Shown: positions 1-7,748 of the stretch, piece after piece
How the letters are laid out: each line of letters starts with the position of its first letter
How positions within the stretch are numbered: the first letter of the stretch is position 1
Assembly: GCA_034096865.1 (NCBI GenBank)
Contig: JAWQFJ010000498.1
Span: 216,557 to 229,056, forward strand
From: Theodoxus fluviatilis
Taxonomy: Eukaryota > Mollusca > Gastropoda > Cycloneritida > Neritidae
Direction: 5' to 3'
Length of the DNA: 12,500 nt
Program-made: the position numbers and the translations under genes
The notes under the pieces: model-generated
The model's input: the letters and a program-made list of their open reading frames with translations, nothing else
The model's database searches: none
What the model was told of the DNA's origin: nothing

Positions 1-23
1 TTTTTTGAAAACTAATTAACAGT

Positions 24-723
24 GACAAATGTGTCTGATGTAGGACCCAGAAGGGCTATACACTGCTTTTTTATTTCCACTCTTGCAGCATCTGCCCTTG
101 TTGCAAGACAAATGCATCTGATGTAGGACACAGAAGGGCTATACACTGCCTTTTTATTTCTCTCTCTCACTCTTGCAGCATCTGCCCTTGTTGCAAGACA
201 AATGCATCTGATGTAGGACACAGAAGGGCTATACACTGCCTTTTTATTTCTCTCTATCACTCTTGCAGCATCTGCCCTTGTTGCAAGACAAATGCATCTG
301 ATGTAGGACACAGAAGGGCTATACACTGCTTTTTTATTTCCACTCTTGCAGCATCTGCCCTTGTTGCAAGACAAATGCATCTGATGTAGGACACAGAAGG
401 GCTATACACCTTTTTATTTCTCTCTCTCACTCTTGCAGCATCTGTCCTTGTTGCAAAACAAATGCATCTGATATAGGACATAAAGGGCTATACACTGCCT
501 TTTTATTTCTACTCTTGCAGCATCTGCCCTTGTTGCAAGACAAATGCATCTGATATAGGACATAGAAGGGCTATACACTGCCTTTTTATTTCTCTCTCTC
601 ACTCTTGCAGCATCTGCCCTTGTTGCAAGACAAATGCATCTGATATAGGACATAGAAGGGCTATACACTGCCTTTTTATTTCACTCTCTCACTCTTGCAG
701 CATCTGCCCTTGTTGCAAGACAA
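24..723 (+). repeat. Tandem array of exon 3 acceptor modules (82-90 bp units)
   Basis: About eight units in intron 2 each contain a pyrimidine-rich stretch, CTCTTGCAG, and the first 23 nt of exon 3. Acceptor-like AGs end at 88, 178, 268, 351, 438, 520 and 610; the genuine acceptor of exon 3 ends at 700. Spacing is 90, 90, 83, 87, 82, 90 and 90 bp; length changes lie in the TCTCTC tract or by loss of a few bases. The first unit (from about 24) is partial and more diverged. Copies diverge from the real exon after GCAAGACAA, where decoys read ATGCATCTGA and so meet a TGA in the OTC frame. Confidence 0.95.
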
Positions 724-782
724 GGCTGTGGGAATGATCTTCCAGAAGCGAAGCACTCGCACACGTCTCTCCACAGAGACAG
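701..782 (+). CDS. OTC: Ornithine transcarbamylase exon 3
   Basis: Reads [14 protein letters not shown] then [14 protein letters not shown], a close match to vertebrate OTC. It contains the carbamoyl-phosphate-binding motif STRTR (752-766). The acceptor is CTCTTGCAG at 692-700 with a good pyrimidine tract; the donor is ACAG/GTGATA. It starts in phase 0 and ends one base into a Gly codon, completed by exon 4. Length 82 nt. The first 23 nt are also present in seven upstream decoy copies; only this copy continues in the OTC frame. The frame stays open past the donor through the 48-bp repeat and the TG tract to about 1222, which is an intronic accident rather than a longer exon. Confidence 0.97.
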
Positions 783-810
783 GTGATATTCCTGGTGTCA
801 ATGTGTCGGC

Positions 811-993
811 CATTCTTGTCCAGTTTATATCTAATGTGACATGTATGACTGTGTCATCCATTCTTGTCCAGTTTGTATCTAATGTGACATGTATGACTGT
901 GTCGTCCATTCTTGTCCAGTTTGTATCTAATGTGACATGTATGACTGTGTCGTCCATTCTTGTCCAGTTTGTATCTAATGTGACATGTTTGAC
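811..993 (+). repeat. 48-bp minisatellite in intron 3
   Basis: Units begin at 811, 859, 907 and 955, the last partial, and are nearly identical (ATTCTTGTCCAGTTTGTATC and following). The array starts only 28 nt after the exon 3 donor. The unit is a multiple of three and open in the OTC frame, so unspliced RNA would encode a 16-residue repeat (core [13 protein letters not shown]); the minus strand is also open. This is probably a chance effect of the unit length. Confidence 0.93.
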
Positions 994-1094
994 TGGGCAT
1001 GAGGAACCAAGGTTACAGTTAGAAAAATGGCCCAATGAGATATTTCAGCCACAATATTATCCCTCCAGGTTTACTGGAGGTCCTACAGACTTTA

Positions 1095-1660
<566 letters not shown>

Positions 1661-1872
1661 CTTTCTCGTTCTATCTCGCGTGGTAACAGATGCAGGCGGC
1701 AAAATGGCTTCCACATGAACGCAGATTCGTTGCGTTGTATTCTGGACAGCATTTGTGTCTCATTTTTGCCAGACAGTGAGAATATTTCTCAGACTGTGAT
1801 AGACAGAGTATGAATAAATGCTTCTCATGTTATTTAGACGAAATTAAGATCTATGAGCAAGAGGATTAAACG

Positions 1873-1994
1873 GTGGTGGTGACAGCTCAGTGCTTCAGAT
1901 CAATGCGAAAAAATGAAGCACCACATCCACTTTCTTTCCATCTTGACGCTGCTAAGCAGAAGATCAACCATCCTCATTGCTCGTGCAAGGCTGG
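1873..1994 (+). pseudogene. Relic exon of a SWIM zinc-finger-type protein
   Basis: A frame of about 40 codons reads AQCFRSMRKNEAPHPLS and, further on, INHPHCSCKAG, then stops at a strong donor (GG/GTAAGT at 1993-2000). From memory, RSMRKNE-PH followed by CSC-AG is typical of the SWIM-type zinc finger (CxC...CxH) in large invertebrate families often paired with a YqaJ-like nuclease domain. Only the first CxC pair is present; the second (CxH) would lie in a later exon that I do not find. An in-frame TAA at 1867-1869 and no clear acceptor suggest a truncated copy, although AGs at 1884-1885 and 1889-1890 could serve. Its last 22 nt form the outer edge of the foldback element that follows. Probably a captured or transposed gene fragment. 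Confidence 0.55.
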
Positions 1995-2590
1995 GTAAGT
2001 GTTGTTGTTTTTTTAAAATCATTTATCTGTTACGTGTTTGATGGAGTAACCGAAGCTCGCATTCCAAAATTGTAGAACCTACTCTTGAAGTGTTGTGTGT
2101 GGAGCCAAAAAGCTTGCGCAACTGTCCTTCGCACTGACTGTCCTATGCACGGACTGTCCTTTGCATTAACTGTCCTTCACACTGACTGTTCTATGCACTG
2201 ACTGTCCGATGCACTGACTGTCCTATGCACTTTCACACTGACCAGTGCACAGAATGACCGGTGCGTGTCCGAAGCACTGGTGAGCGCGACAAAAACTTGG
2301 AGCGGACTGCTAGATCTTTACCCACTGTAGAAAGCGCACTTCCCCTCCTCTCCTTCGTGACAATCTCCTTGTCAGTGCATAGAACAGTCAGTGTGAAGGA
2401 CAGTTAATGCAAAGGACGGTCAGTGCAAAGGACAGTCCGTGCACAGGACAGTCAGTGCAAAGGACAGTTGCGCAAGCTTTTTGGATCCACACACAACACT
2501 TCAACAGTAGCTTAGGTTACTCCATCAAACACGTAACAGATAAATGATTTAAAAAAAAACACACTTACCCAGCCTTGCACGAGCAATGAG
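1973..2590. repeat. Foldback element: ~220-bp inverted repeats with ~170-bp loop
   Basis: The left arm (1973-2202) and right arm (2371-2590) are imperfect reverse complements over their full length. Matching blocks include CTCATTGCTCGTGCAAGGCT, CATTTATCTGTTACGTGTTT, GATGGAGTAACC and AAAAAGCTTGCGCAACTGTC. The inner part of both arms is built from 15-20-bp variants of ACTGTCCTTTGCACTG. The left arm has one extra segment (CGCATTCCAAAATTG region). The outer edge carries the last bases of the SWIM-like relic exon and its donor, so both arms contain a piece of exon. No clear target-site duplication was seen. Confidence 0.9.
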
Positions 2591-2616
2591 CAATGCATGA
2601 CCAGGTTTGATTCTGC

Positions 2617-2745
2617 ACTGAAACTTTTTTCCTCTCTTTTTTCGAGAGGTTGTGGGTTCGAACCCAACCTGGTTTTTTGTGTTTTTGTGTGTGTGTGTTT
2701 TTTCCCCCTCTTTTCTCGAGAGGTTGCGGGTTCGAACCCGATCTT
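2617..2745 (+). repeat. Two tandem tRNA 3'-half-like units with B-box palindromes
   Basis: Two copies of a roughly 70-bp unit each hold a T-run, a CCTCTtttCGAGAGG-type hairpin, then GGTTGYGGGTTCGAACCC. GGTTCGAAnCC is the pol III B-box / tRNA T-arm consensus. Copy 1 ends AACCTGGT, which pairs with ACCAGGTT at about 2600. Neither copy folds as a whole tRNA and no A box is evident, so this looks like decayed tRNA-derived SINE material, not a tRNA gene. Confidence 0.55.
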
Positions 2746-2821
2746 TAAAAAAAAAAAATATCTCTATATATATTTTTGCTGTCTGTCTGTGTGTCTGTCT
2801 GTGTGTGTGTGTGTCTGTGTG
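2746..2821 (+). repeat. Mixed A-run / TA / TCTG-TGTC microsatellite
   Basis: A poly(A)-like run (2747-2759), a short TATATA stretch, and CTGTCTGTGTG-type repeats up to GTGACACTC. The tract immediately precedes the 295-bp repeat array and may be the head of that element. Confidence 0.85.
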
Positions 2822-4158
2822 ACACTCATACGTTTTCCACAGTTTTATTCCGATCGACTTGAAACTTGGTATGGGGTTAGGTGTGGACCGGGGTCAGGTC
2901 AACGTGGGGTTAAAAAAATGGTGTTGCCATGGTAACCGGAAGTGGGAACAAACAAGATGGCCACCGAAAACTCAAAGTGCTCCGATTTGACCGAAATTTG
3001 GTGTGTGGCTAGGTAAAGCCAGATGATGAAGATCTGTGAAAAGATCTTTTGGTTGTCATGGTTACGTGACGAGAAAAACAAGATGGCGGCTGAAGAATTT
3101 GGACGACTGTGTCGAAGGCGGCGAAGCCGCCTGAGACACAGGAGTTCCCATCGACTTAAAACTTGGTATGGGTTAGGTGTGGGCCGAGGTCAGGTCATGG
3201 TGGGGTTACAAAATGGTGTTGCCATGGTAACCGGAAGTGGGCACAAACAAGATGGCCGCCAAAACTCAAAATGCTCCGATTTGACCGAAATTTGGTGTGT
3301 GGGTAGGTGAAACTTGGTGTGGGGTTAGGTGTTGGCCGGGGTCAGGTCAACGTGGGGTTAAAAAAATGGAGTTGCCATGGTAACCGGAAGTGGGCAGAAA
3401 CAAGATGGCCGCCGAAAACTCAAAGTTCTCCGATTTGACCGAAAGTTGGTGTTTGGGTAGGTACAGTCGAATGATGAAGATCTGTGAACAAATTGTTTGG
3501 TTACCATGGTTACGTCACGAGAAAAACAACATGGCGGCTGAAGAATTTGGACGACTGTGTCGAAGGCGGCAAAGCCGCCTGAGACACAGGAGCTCCCATC
3601 AACTTAAAACTTGGTATGGGGTTAGGTGTGCCCCGGGGTCAGGTCATGGTAGGGTAAAAAAAATGGTGTCGCAATGGTAACCGGAAGTGGGCACAAACAA
3701 GATGGCCGCCGAAAACTCAAAGTGCTCCGATTTGACCGAAATTTGGTATCTGGGTAGGTGTAGTCGAATGATGAAGATCTGTGAAAAAATGTTTGGTTGT
3801 CATGGTTACGTGACGAAAAAAACAAAATGGCGGCTGAAGAATTTGGACGACTGTGTCGAAGGCGGCAAAGCCGCCTGAGACACAGGAGTTCTCATTGACT
3901 TAAAACTTGGTATGGGTCAGGTGTGGGCTGGGGTCAGGTCATGGTGGGGTTAACAAAGTGGTGTTGCCATGGTAACCGGAAGCGGGCACAAACAATATGG
4001 ATGCCAAGAACGCAAAGTGCTCCGATTTGACCGAAATTTGGTGTGTGGGTAGACTAAGTCAAATGATGATGATCTGAGAAGAACAAAATGGCGGCTGAAG
4101 AATTTGTCTTTGTATGTGGCTTTGGCACTTTGCGCAGTGCCTGGCCGCGAAGCGGCTA

Positions 4159-4159
<1 letters not shown>
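2780..4159 (+). mobile_element. Candidate non-autonomous Helitron/pearl-like element
   Basis: A microsatellite head, a core of tandem repeats, and a short tail that ends in a GC hairpin (GCCGC-GAA-GCGGC, 4144-4156) and CTAG, followed by T and a (TA)n tract. Non-autonomous Helitron relatives and the bivalve pearl elements share the plan of microsatellite plus tandem core, and Helitrons end in a hairpin then CTRR and insert into AT-rich targets. Here the hairpin overlaps CTAG instead of lying about 10 nt upstream, and no certain 5' end is seen. No transposase or Rep/helicase coding sequence is present. Confidence 0.4.
2840..4125 (+). repeat. ~295-bp higher-order tandem array with RFX/ETS/YY1-like motifs
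   Basis: Four full-size units plus one half-unit. Landmark GTTGCCATGGTAAC occurs at 2923, 3218, 3371, 3668 (degraded to GTCGCAATGGTAAC) and 3963, so spacing is 295, 153, 297 and 295. Each is followed by CGGAAGTGG (CGGAAGCGG in the last copy) and then usually AAGATGGCC. A second motif set per unit has GTTGTCATGGTTACGTGACG (3052, 3796) or GTTACCATGGTTACGTCACG (3500), then AAGATGGCGGC-type sequence. Each complete unit also has a perfect hairpin GGCGGC-gaa/aaa-GCCGCC (3117-3131, 3565-3579, 3861-3875). Frames of 95-110 codons open across the units are not supported as genes. Confidence 0.92.

Positions 4160-4234
<75 letters not shown>
4160..4234. repeat. (TA)n microsatellite
   Basis: About 75 nt of perfect TA, which begins directly after the CTAG end of the preceding tandem-core element. 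It may be the target of insertion or a tail grown from it. Confidence 0.98.
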
Positions 4235-4237
<3 letters not shown>

Positions 4238-4498
4238 AACACCTGTAGGTTGAGCGCCAGAGGTTTTTATTGATTTAGTCATGTATATTCCAGAGAAAAT
4301 GGCTCATTCGTATAAGAATTCTTGAACTTGTTTGCAGTGATGTAAAGTTCAGGATAGTGCACAGATGGCTTTTCTCAGGGTGTGTTCAAGAACTGTTTGG
4401 GGACTTGAGCCTTGTTTCTAATGCAGGCCACATATGGCTGGACTGCTTGATGTAACTCCTGGCAGCTGGACTTTCTGCCATAAGCAGCCAAAGAGACC
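4235..4498. other. Apparently unique intron 3 sequence
   Basis: No repeat, exon-like frame or structured element was recognised in this stretch between the TA tract and the G-rich tract. Confidence 0.6.
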
Positions 4499-4558
4499 AA
4501 GGGGGGTGGGGGGGGTGGAGGTTGGGGGGGGGGGGGATGAGGAGGAAAGGGGAGGGGG
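4499..4558 (+). repeat. G-run tract with G-quadruplex potential
   Basis: Runs of 6, 9, 13, 4 and 5 G, separated by short spacers, lie on the transcribed-sense strand, so a quadruplex could form in both the non-template DNA strand and the pre-mRNA. Short G-runs may vary through assembly error. Confidence 0.8.
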
Positions 4559-4574
4559 CATTGGAACTGGACCA

Positions 4575-4697
4575 TGTCATATATTGTATCATATCATGTC
4601 ATGTCATGTCATGTCATACCACACCATACCACACCACACCACATCACACCACATCACACCATTCCATATGTTACCATATCATATCATATCATATCTC
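4575..4697 (+). repeat. CATRY pentanucleotide repeat
   Basis: A period-5 tract that passes through blocks of CATGT, CATAC/CACAC, CATCA and CATAT. Variant types are grouped, which suggests block-wise expansion. It lies just after the G-rich tract. Confidence 0.88.
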
Positions 4698-4902
4698 ACA
4701 CATCATTTTTTCATATCAGACTACCATAGGTTAGTGTGGCTGACTGGAATGAGATTGGTTGTAACTTATGCCATTTAATGCCACCCTGCCTCAGTCAGTC
4801 AGTGTCATAGAGCCCATGCAGGATGGCTGGTGGAATTTTAGAGAGCTAGGATGTGAAGACTGCAGAGAGCCAGCCTTGCAAGTGAAGTGAAATGTATTGA
4901 TT

Positions 4903-5100
<198 letters not shown>

Positions 5101-5199
5101 GGTGGGGTAGATGGACAGTAGGTCTTTTCACTGCCCTTAGTTCTAGCAAAAGAAATACAAACAAAAAAGGGAGGTGCTTTGGTTGGACTGAGTTATAAG

Positions 5200-5264
5200 T
5201 TAAGCAGAGTCATGACATCTGACACTGCTCACATTGTCGGACGTGCTGTCATGACTCTGTTTAA
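5200..5264. other. 18-bp inverted repeat (hairpin), 29-nt loop
   Basis: TTAAGCAGAGTCATGACA (5200-5217) pairs with TGTCATGACTCTGTTTAA (5247-5264), with one mismatch. It lies 113 nt before exon 4, in otherwise unremarkable sequence (5098-5377). It could be a small foldback or transposon remnant. Confidence 0.85.
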
Positions 5265-5377
5265 TTAGTTCCAGTGAGCGCTGTGGTTGTGTGAGCAGGA
5301 ATCATCTCAGTTGTGCATGGGTGATGAAGTCATTCTGCCTGCAACTCCTGACGCGAGTCCTGTCACCACCACCACAG

Positions 5378-5465
5378 GTGCCACTCTGCTGGGAGGCAGC
5401 GCCATGTTCCTGGGACCCGACGATGTCCATCTGGGTGTCAACGAGACCATCGCAGACTCTGCCAG
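5378..5465 (+). CDS. OTC: Ornithine transcarbamylase exon 4
   Basis: With the G from exon 3 it reads [20 protein letters not shown] then [10 protein letters not shown]. The LGG and the DVHLGVNE / DTARV-type block are highly conserved in OTCs. It enters in phase 1 and leaves in phase 2 (AG of an Arg codon). Length 88 nt, as in vertebrates. The donor is CCAG/GTGATG. The acceptor ends ACCACCACCACAG, with almost no pyrimidine run, which makes it the weakest acceptor in the window by eye. Confidence 0.97.
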
Positions 5466-6027
5466 GTGATGAGAGAAGTGTGTCTTTCTCATGGAGTAAT
5501 GCTGCCACCTTTGCTTCAAGCTCATTCTCCTTCCCACACATCCTTGCCCCCAGTTTGCTTCCTCCCAGAAAGGGCTGTAGAGGTTAGGAATAGATGAGGC
5601 TGTGGTATTCTGGTTTGATATTTAGGATGGATTTAGATGTATGTACATGTATTCTCCAGTCTGTAGTCTTTTGTGGTGGCGAAGACCTCCAATAGCAAAA
5701 TATTAAACAAGAATCCTGCAAGAATCCTGCACAAGATTTCACTTGCTCAGGAGTTTTGTATAATTCTCCTCCTAGTTTCCTTCTTATAGTTATAACCAAC
5801 ATAAGTCTGTATTTTACATATAACCAGTGCAAACCCAGTCACCCAGTAAATTGATAACTTTCTTGGTTGCAGCTTTTGACTGTTCTCATACAGCCTTCTT
5901 CAGGTAACACTTGGCACCAACCCCCCCCCCCCCACCCACCCACCCACCCACCCATCCACCCACCCAAAAAAGAAAACTCCCCCAAAACCAATGGAACAAA
6001 AACAAACAGACCAAAAAGTGTGTTTAT
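5466..6027. other. Intron 4, first half, with C-rich/CCCA tract
   Basis: Mostly unremarkable sequence. A poly(C) run grades into CCCA repeats (5921-5965) and is followed by an A-rich stretch. No exon-like frame was recognised. Confidence 0.75.
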
Positions 6028-6350
6028 GGTAACATGGCAAAAAAAAAGAGGAAAAGATTGGAAGGTTAGCCTGAACTTAATTTTTTATATAAGTAGAAAA
6101 GGCCAGATTAAACATACATATAAGTAGAAAATTGTCTTTTTGCTGAATATATTAGTTTTTTCAATACTTAAATAATGGATTTCCCAAGTACACTCAGGGC
6201 AGGGAAGATGGGACTGCATGCAGTTTGTTGTTTACTATTAATTGATTTTTAATTTTTGTCTTTTTTTCACAAATGACACAAAAGTTTAAGGTCAGCAGAA
6301 AAGAGTCGGTTGGGTTACCATAACCTCACCAAAATATGGTTTGCCCTATT
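6028..6350 (+). repeat. Dispersed repeat, copy A (intron 4)
   Basis: Shares ordered blocks with 7440-7740: GGTAACATGGC versus GGTAATATGGC, then AGCCTGAACTT versus GGCCTGACTTT, GGGCAGGGAAGATGG versus GGGCAGGGAAGGTGG, GCATGCAG in both, and GGTTGGGTTaCc-type ends. The identity is patchy, so the copies are old. It lies just upstream of exon 5. No protein-coding capacity is seen. Confidence 0.7.
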
Positions 6351-6494
6351 CCAATATGAATATAATATACATGTACTTGTTAACTTTGGCTGCAGTTACC
6401 ACATTTCTACTCTAGTGTGCTGCTTCCTATAAAATTGCCAGCTCCACCCCAGGCACACCTCTAGGCCAAGTCTCCATGGTTCTGCATGTTGCAG

Positions 6495-6648
6495 AGTGCT
6501 GTCGGGGATGGTAGACGTGATTCTGGCCAGAGTCTACGGACAGGAGATCCTGGATGAGCTGGCAGAGTATGCAACAGTGCCAGTCATCTCTGGCCTGTCT
6601 GACCTCTACCATCCTCTGCAGATTATGGCCGACTTCCTCACACTGCTG
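6495..6648 (+). CDS. OTC: Ornithine transcarbamylase exon 5
   Basis: After completing Arg (AG+A) it reads [20 protein letters not shown], then a less conserved stretch, then [23 protein letters not shown] (6610-6621) is the conserved carbamoyl-phosphate-contacting segment of the carbamoyltransferase family. Length 154 nt, as in vertebrates. The acceptor is CATGTTGCAG; the donor is CTGCTG/GTGAGG. The last 10 nt (CACACTGCTG) and the donor seed the 76-bp array that follows. Translation past the donor meets TAA at 6688-6690, which confirms the exon end. Confidence 0.97.
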
Positions 6649-7391
6649 GTGAGGCATCTTGGAACTTTCTGTAGCTCTGTTTTCCCATAATGTGTGATGT
6701 CCTACAAGGCCACACACACTGCTGGTGAGGCATCTTGGAACTTTCTGTAGCTCTGTTTCCCATAATGTGTGATGTCCTACAAGGCCACACACACTGCTGG
6801 TGAGGCATCTTGGAACACTCTGTAGCTCTGCTTTCCCATAATGTGTGATGTCCTACAAGGCCACACACACTGCTGGTGAGGCATCTTGGAACACTCTGTA
6901 GCTCTGCTTTCCCATAATGTGTGATGTCCTACAAGGCCACACACACTGCTGGTGAGGCATCTTGGAACTTTCTGTAGCTCTGCTTTCCCATAATGTGTGA
7001 TGTCCTACAAGGCCACACACACTGCTGGTGAGGCATCTTGGAACACTCTGTAGCTCTGCTTTCCCATAATGTGTGATGTCCTACAAGGCCACACACACTG
7101 CTGGTGAGGCATCTTGGAACACTCTGTAGCTCTGCTTTACCATAATGTGTGATGTCCTACAAGGCCACACACACTGCTGGTGAGGCATCTTGGAACACTC
7201 TGTAGCTCTGCTTTCCCATAATGTGTGATGTCCTACAAGGCCACACACACTGCTGGTGAGGCATCTTGGAACACTCTGTAGCTCTGCTTTACCATAATGT
7301 GTGATGTCCTACAAGGCCACACACACTGCTGGTGAGGCATCTTGGAACACTCTGTAGCTCTGCTTTCCCATAATGTGTGATGTCCTACAAG
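6639..7391 (+). repeat. 76-bp array multiplying the exon 5 donor
   Basis: Ten near-identical units, each with CACACTGCTG/GTGAGGCATC. Donor Gs are at 6649 (genuine), then 6725, 6800, 6876, 6952, 7028, 7104, 7180, 7256 and 7332. Spacing is 76 bp except once 75 (a lost T). The first unit overlaps the last 10 nt of exon 5, so the real splice site is itself the first unit. Variants (TTTC versus ACTC after GGAAC; CTTTCCC versus CTTTACC) are shared in patterns that suggest recent block expansion. Confidence 0.97.
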
Positions 7392-7439
7392 TACAAGGTC
7401 ACATGCACACGCACACACACTATAGTTGTGATTAATTAA

Positions 7440-7740
7440 GGTAATATGGCGGCACCAACAAAAGAAGGGTAGGTCGGCCTGACTTTTATTTCTTTTCTTT
7501 TTCTTTAGAAGAGGCCACATTGAACATAAACCAATCTTTCTTTCACAGAAAACGTTTTTCAAAAAGTTATGTTGCATGCTTTGAGTGCTAGTTAATGGGC
7601 AGGGAAGGTGGTACAGCATGCAGATAATTTTTTACCTTCAATTTCTTTTCTTTTCTTTCTTTGCATGATTGAAAAAAGTTTAGAGTTGGTTGGGTTGCAG
7701 TAACCACAACTAATTTCTTTCTTTTTTTTGCCTATTGCCT
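7440..7740 (+). repeat. Dispersed repeat, copy B (intron 5)
   Basis: Diverged direct copy of the repeat at 6028-6350, with extra T-rich tracts (TTTCTTTTCTTTTTCTTT). The two copies flank exon 5 and its donor array. No coding capacity is seen. Confidence 0.7.
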
Positions 7741-7748
7741 TTTGTCAC

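Noticed and set aside
12..668. Minus-strand open frames with repeated [21 protein letters not shown] peptides
   Set aside because: They are translations of the acceptor array read backwards; the unit length near 90 keeps the frame open. No independent protein signal.
2640..2745. Possible tRNA gene at the GGGTTCGAACCC motifs
   Set aside because: No acceptor, D-arm or anticodon arm of proper geometry can be folded and the T stem has mismatches; only B-box-like remnants are supported.
2597..3878. Several 60-112-codon frames across the 295-bp units
   Set aside because: They repeat with the array, differ in frame between units, and resemble no protein.
5302..5541. Minus-strand 76-79-codon frames opposite exon 4
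   Set aside because: Shadows of the genuine OTC exon; no conserved residues.
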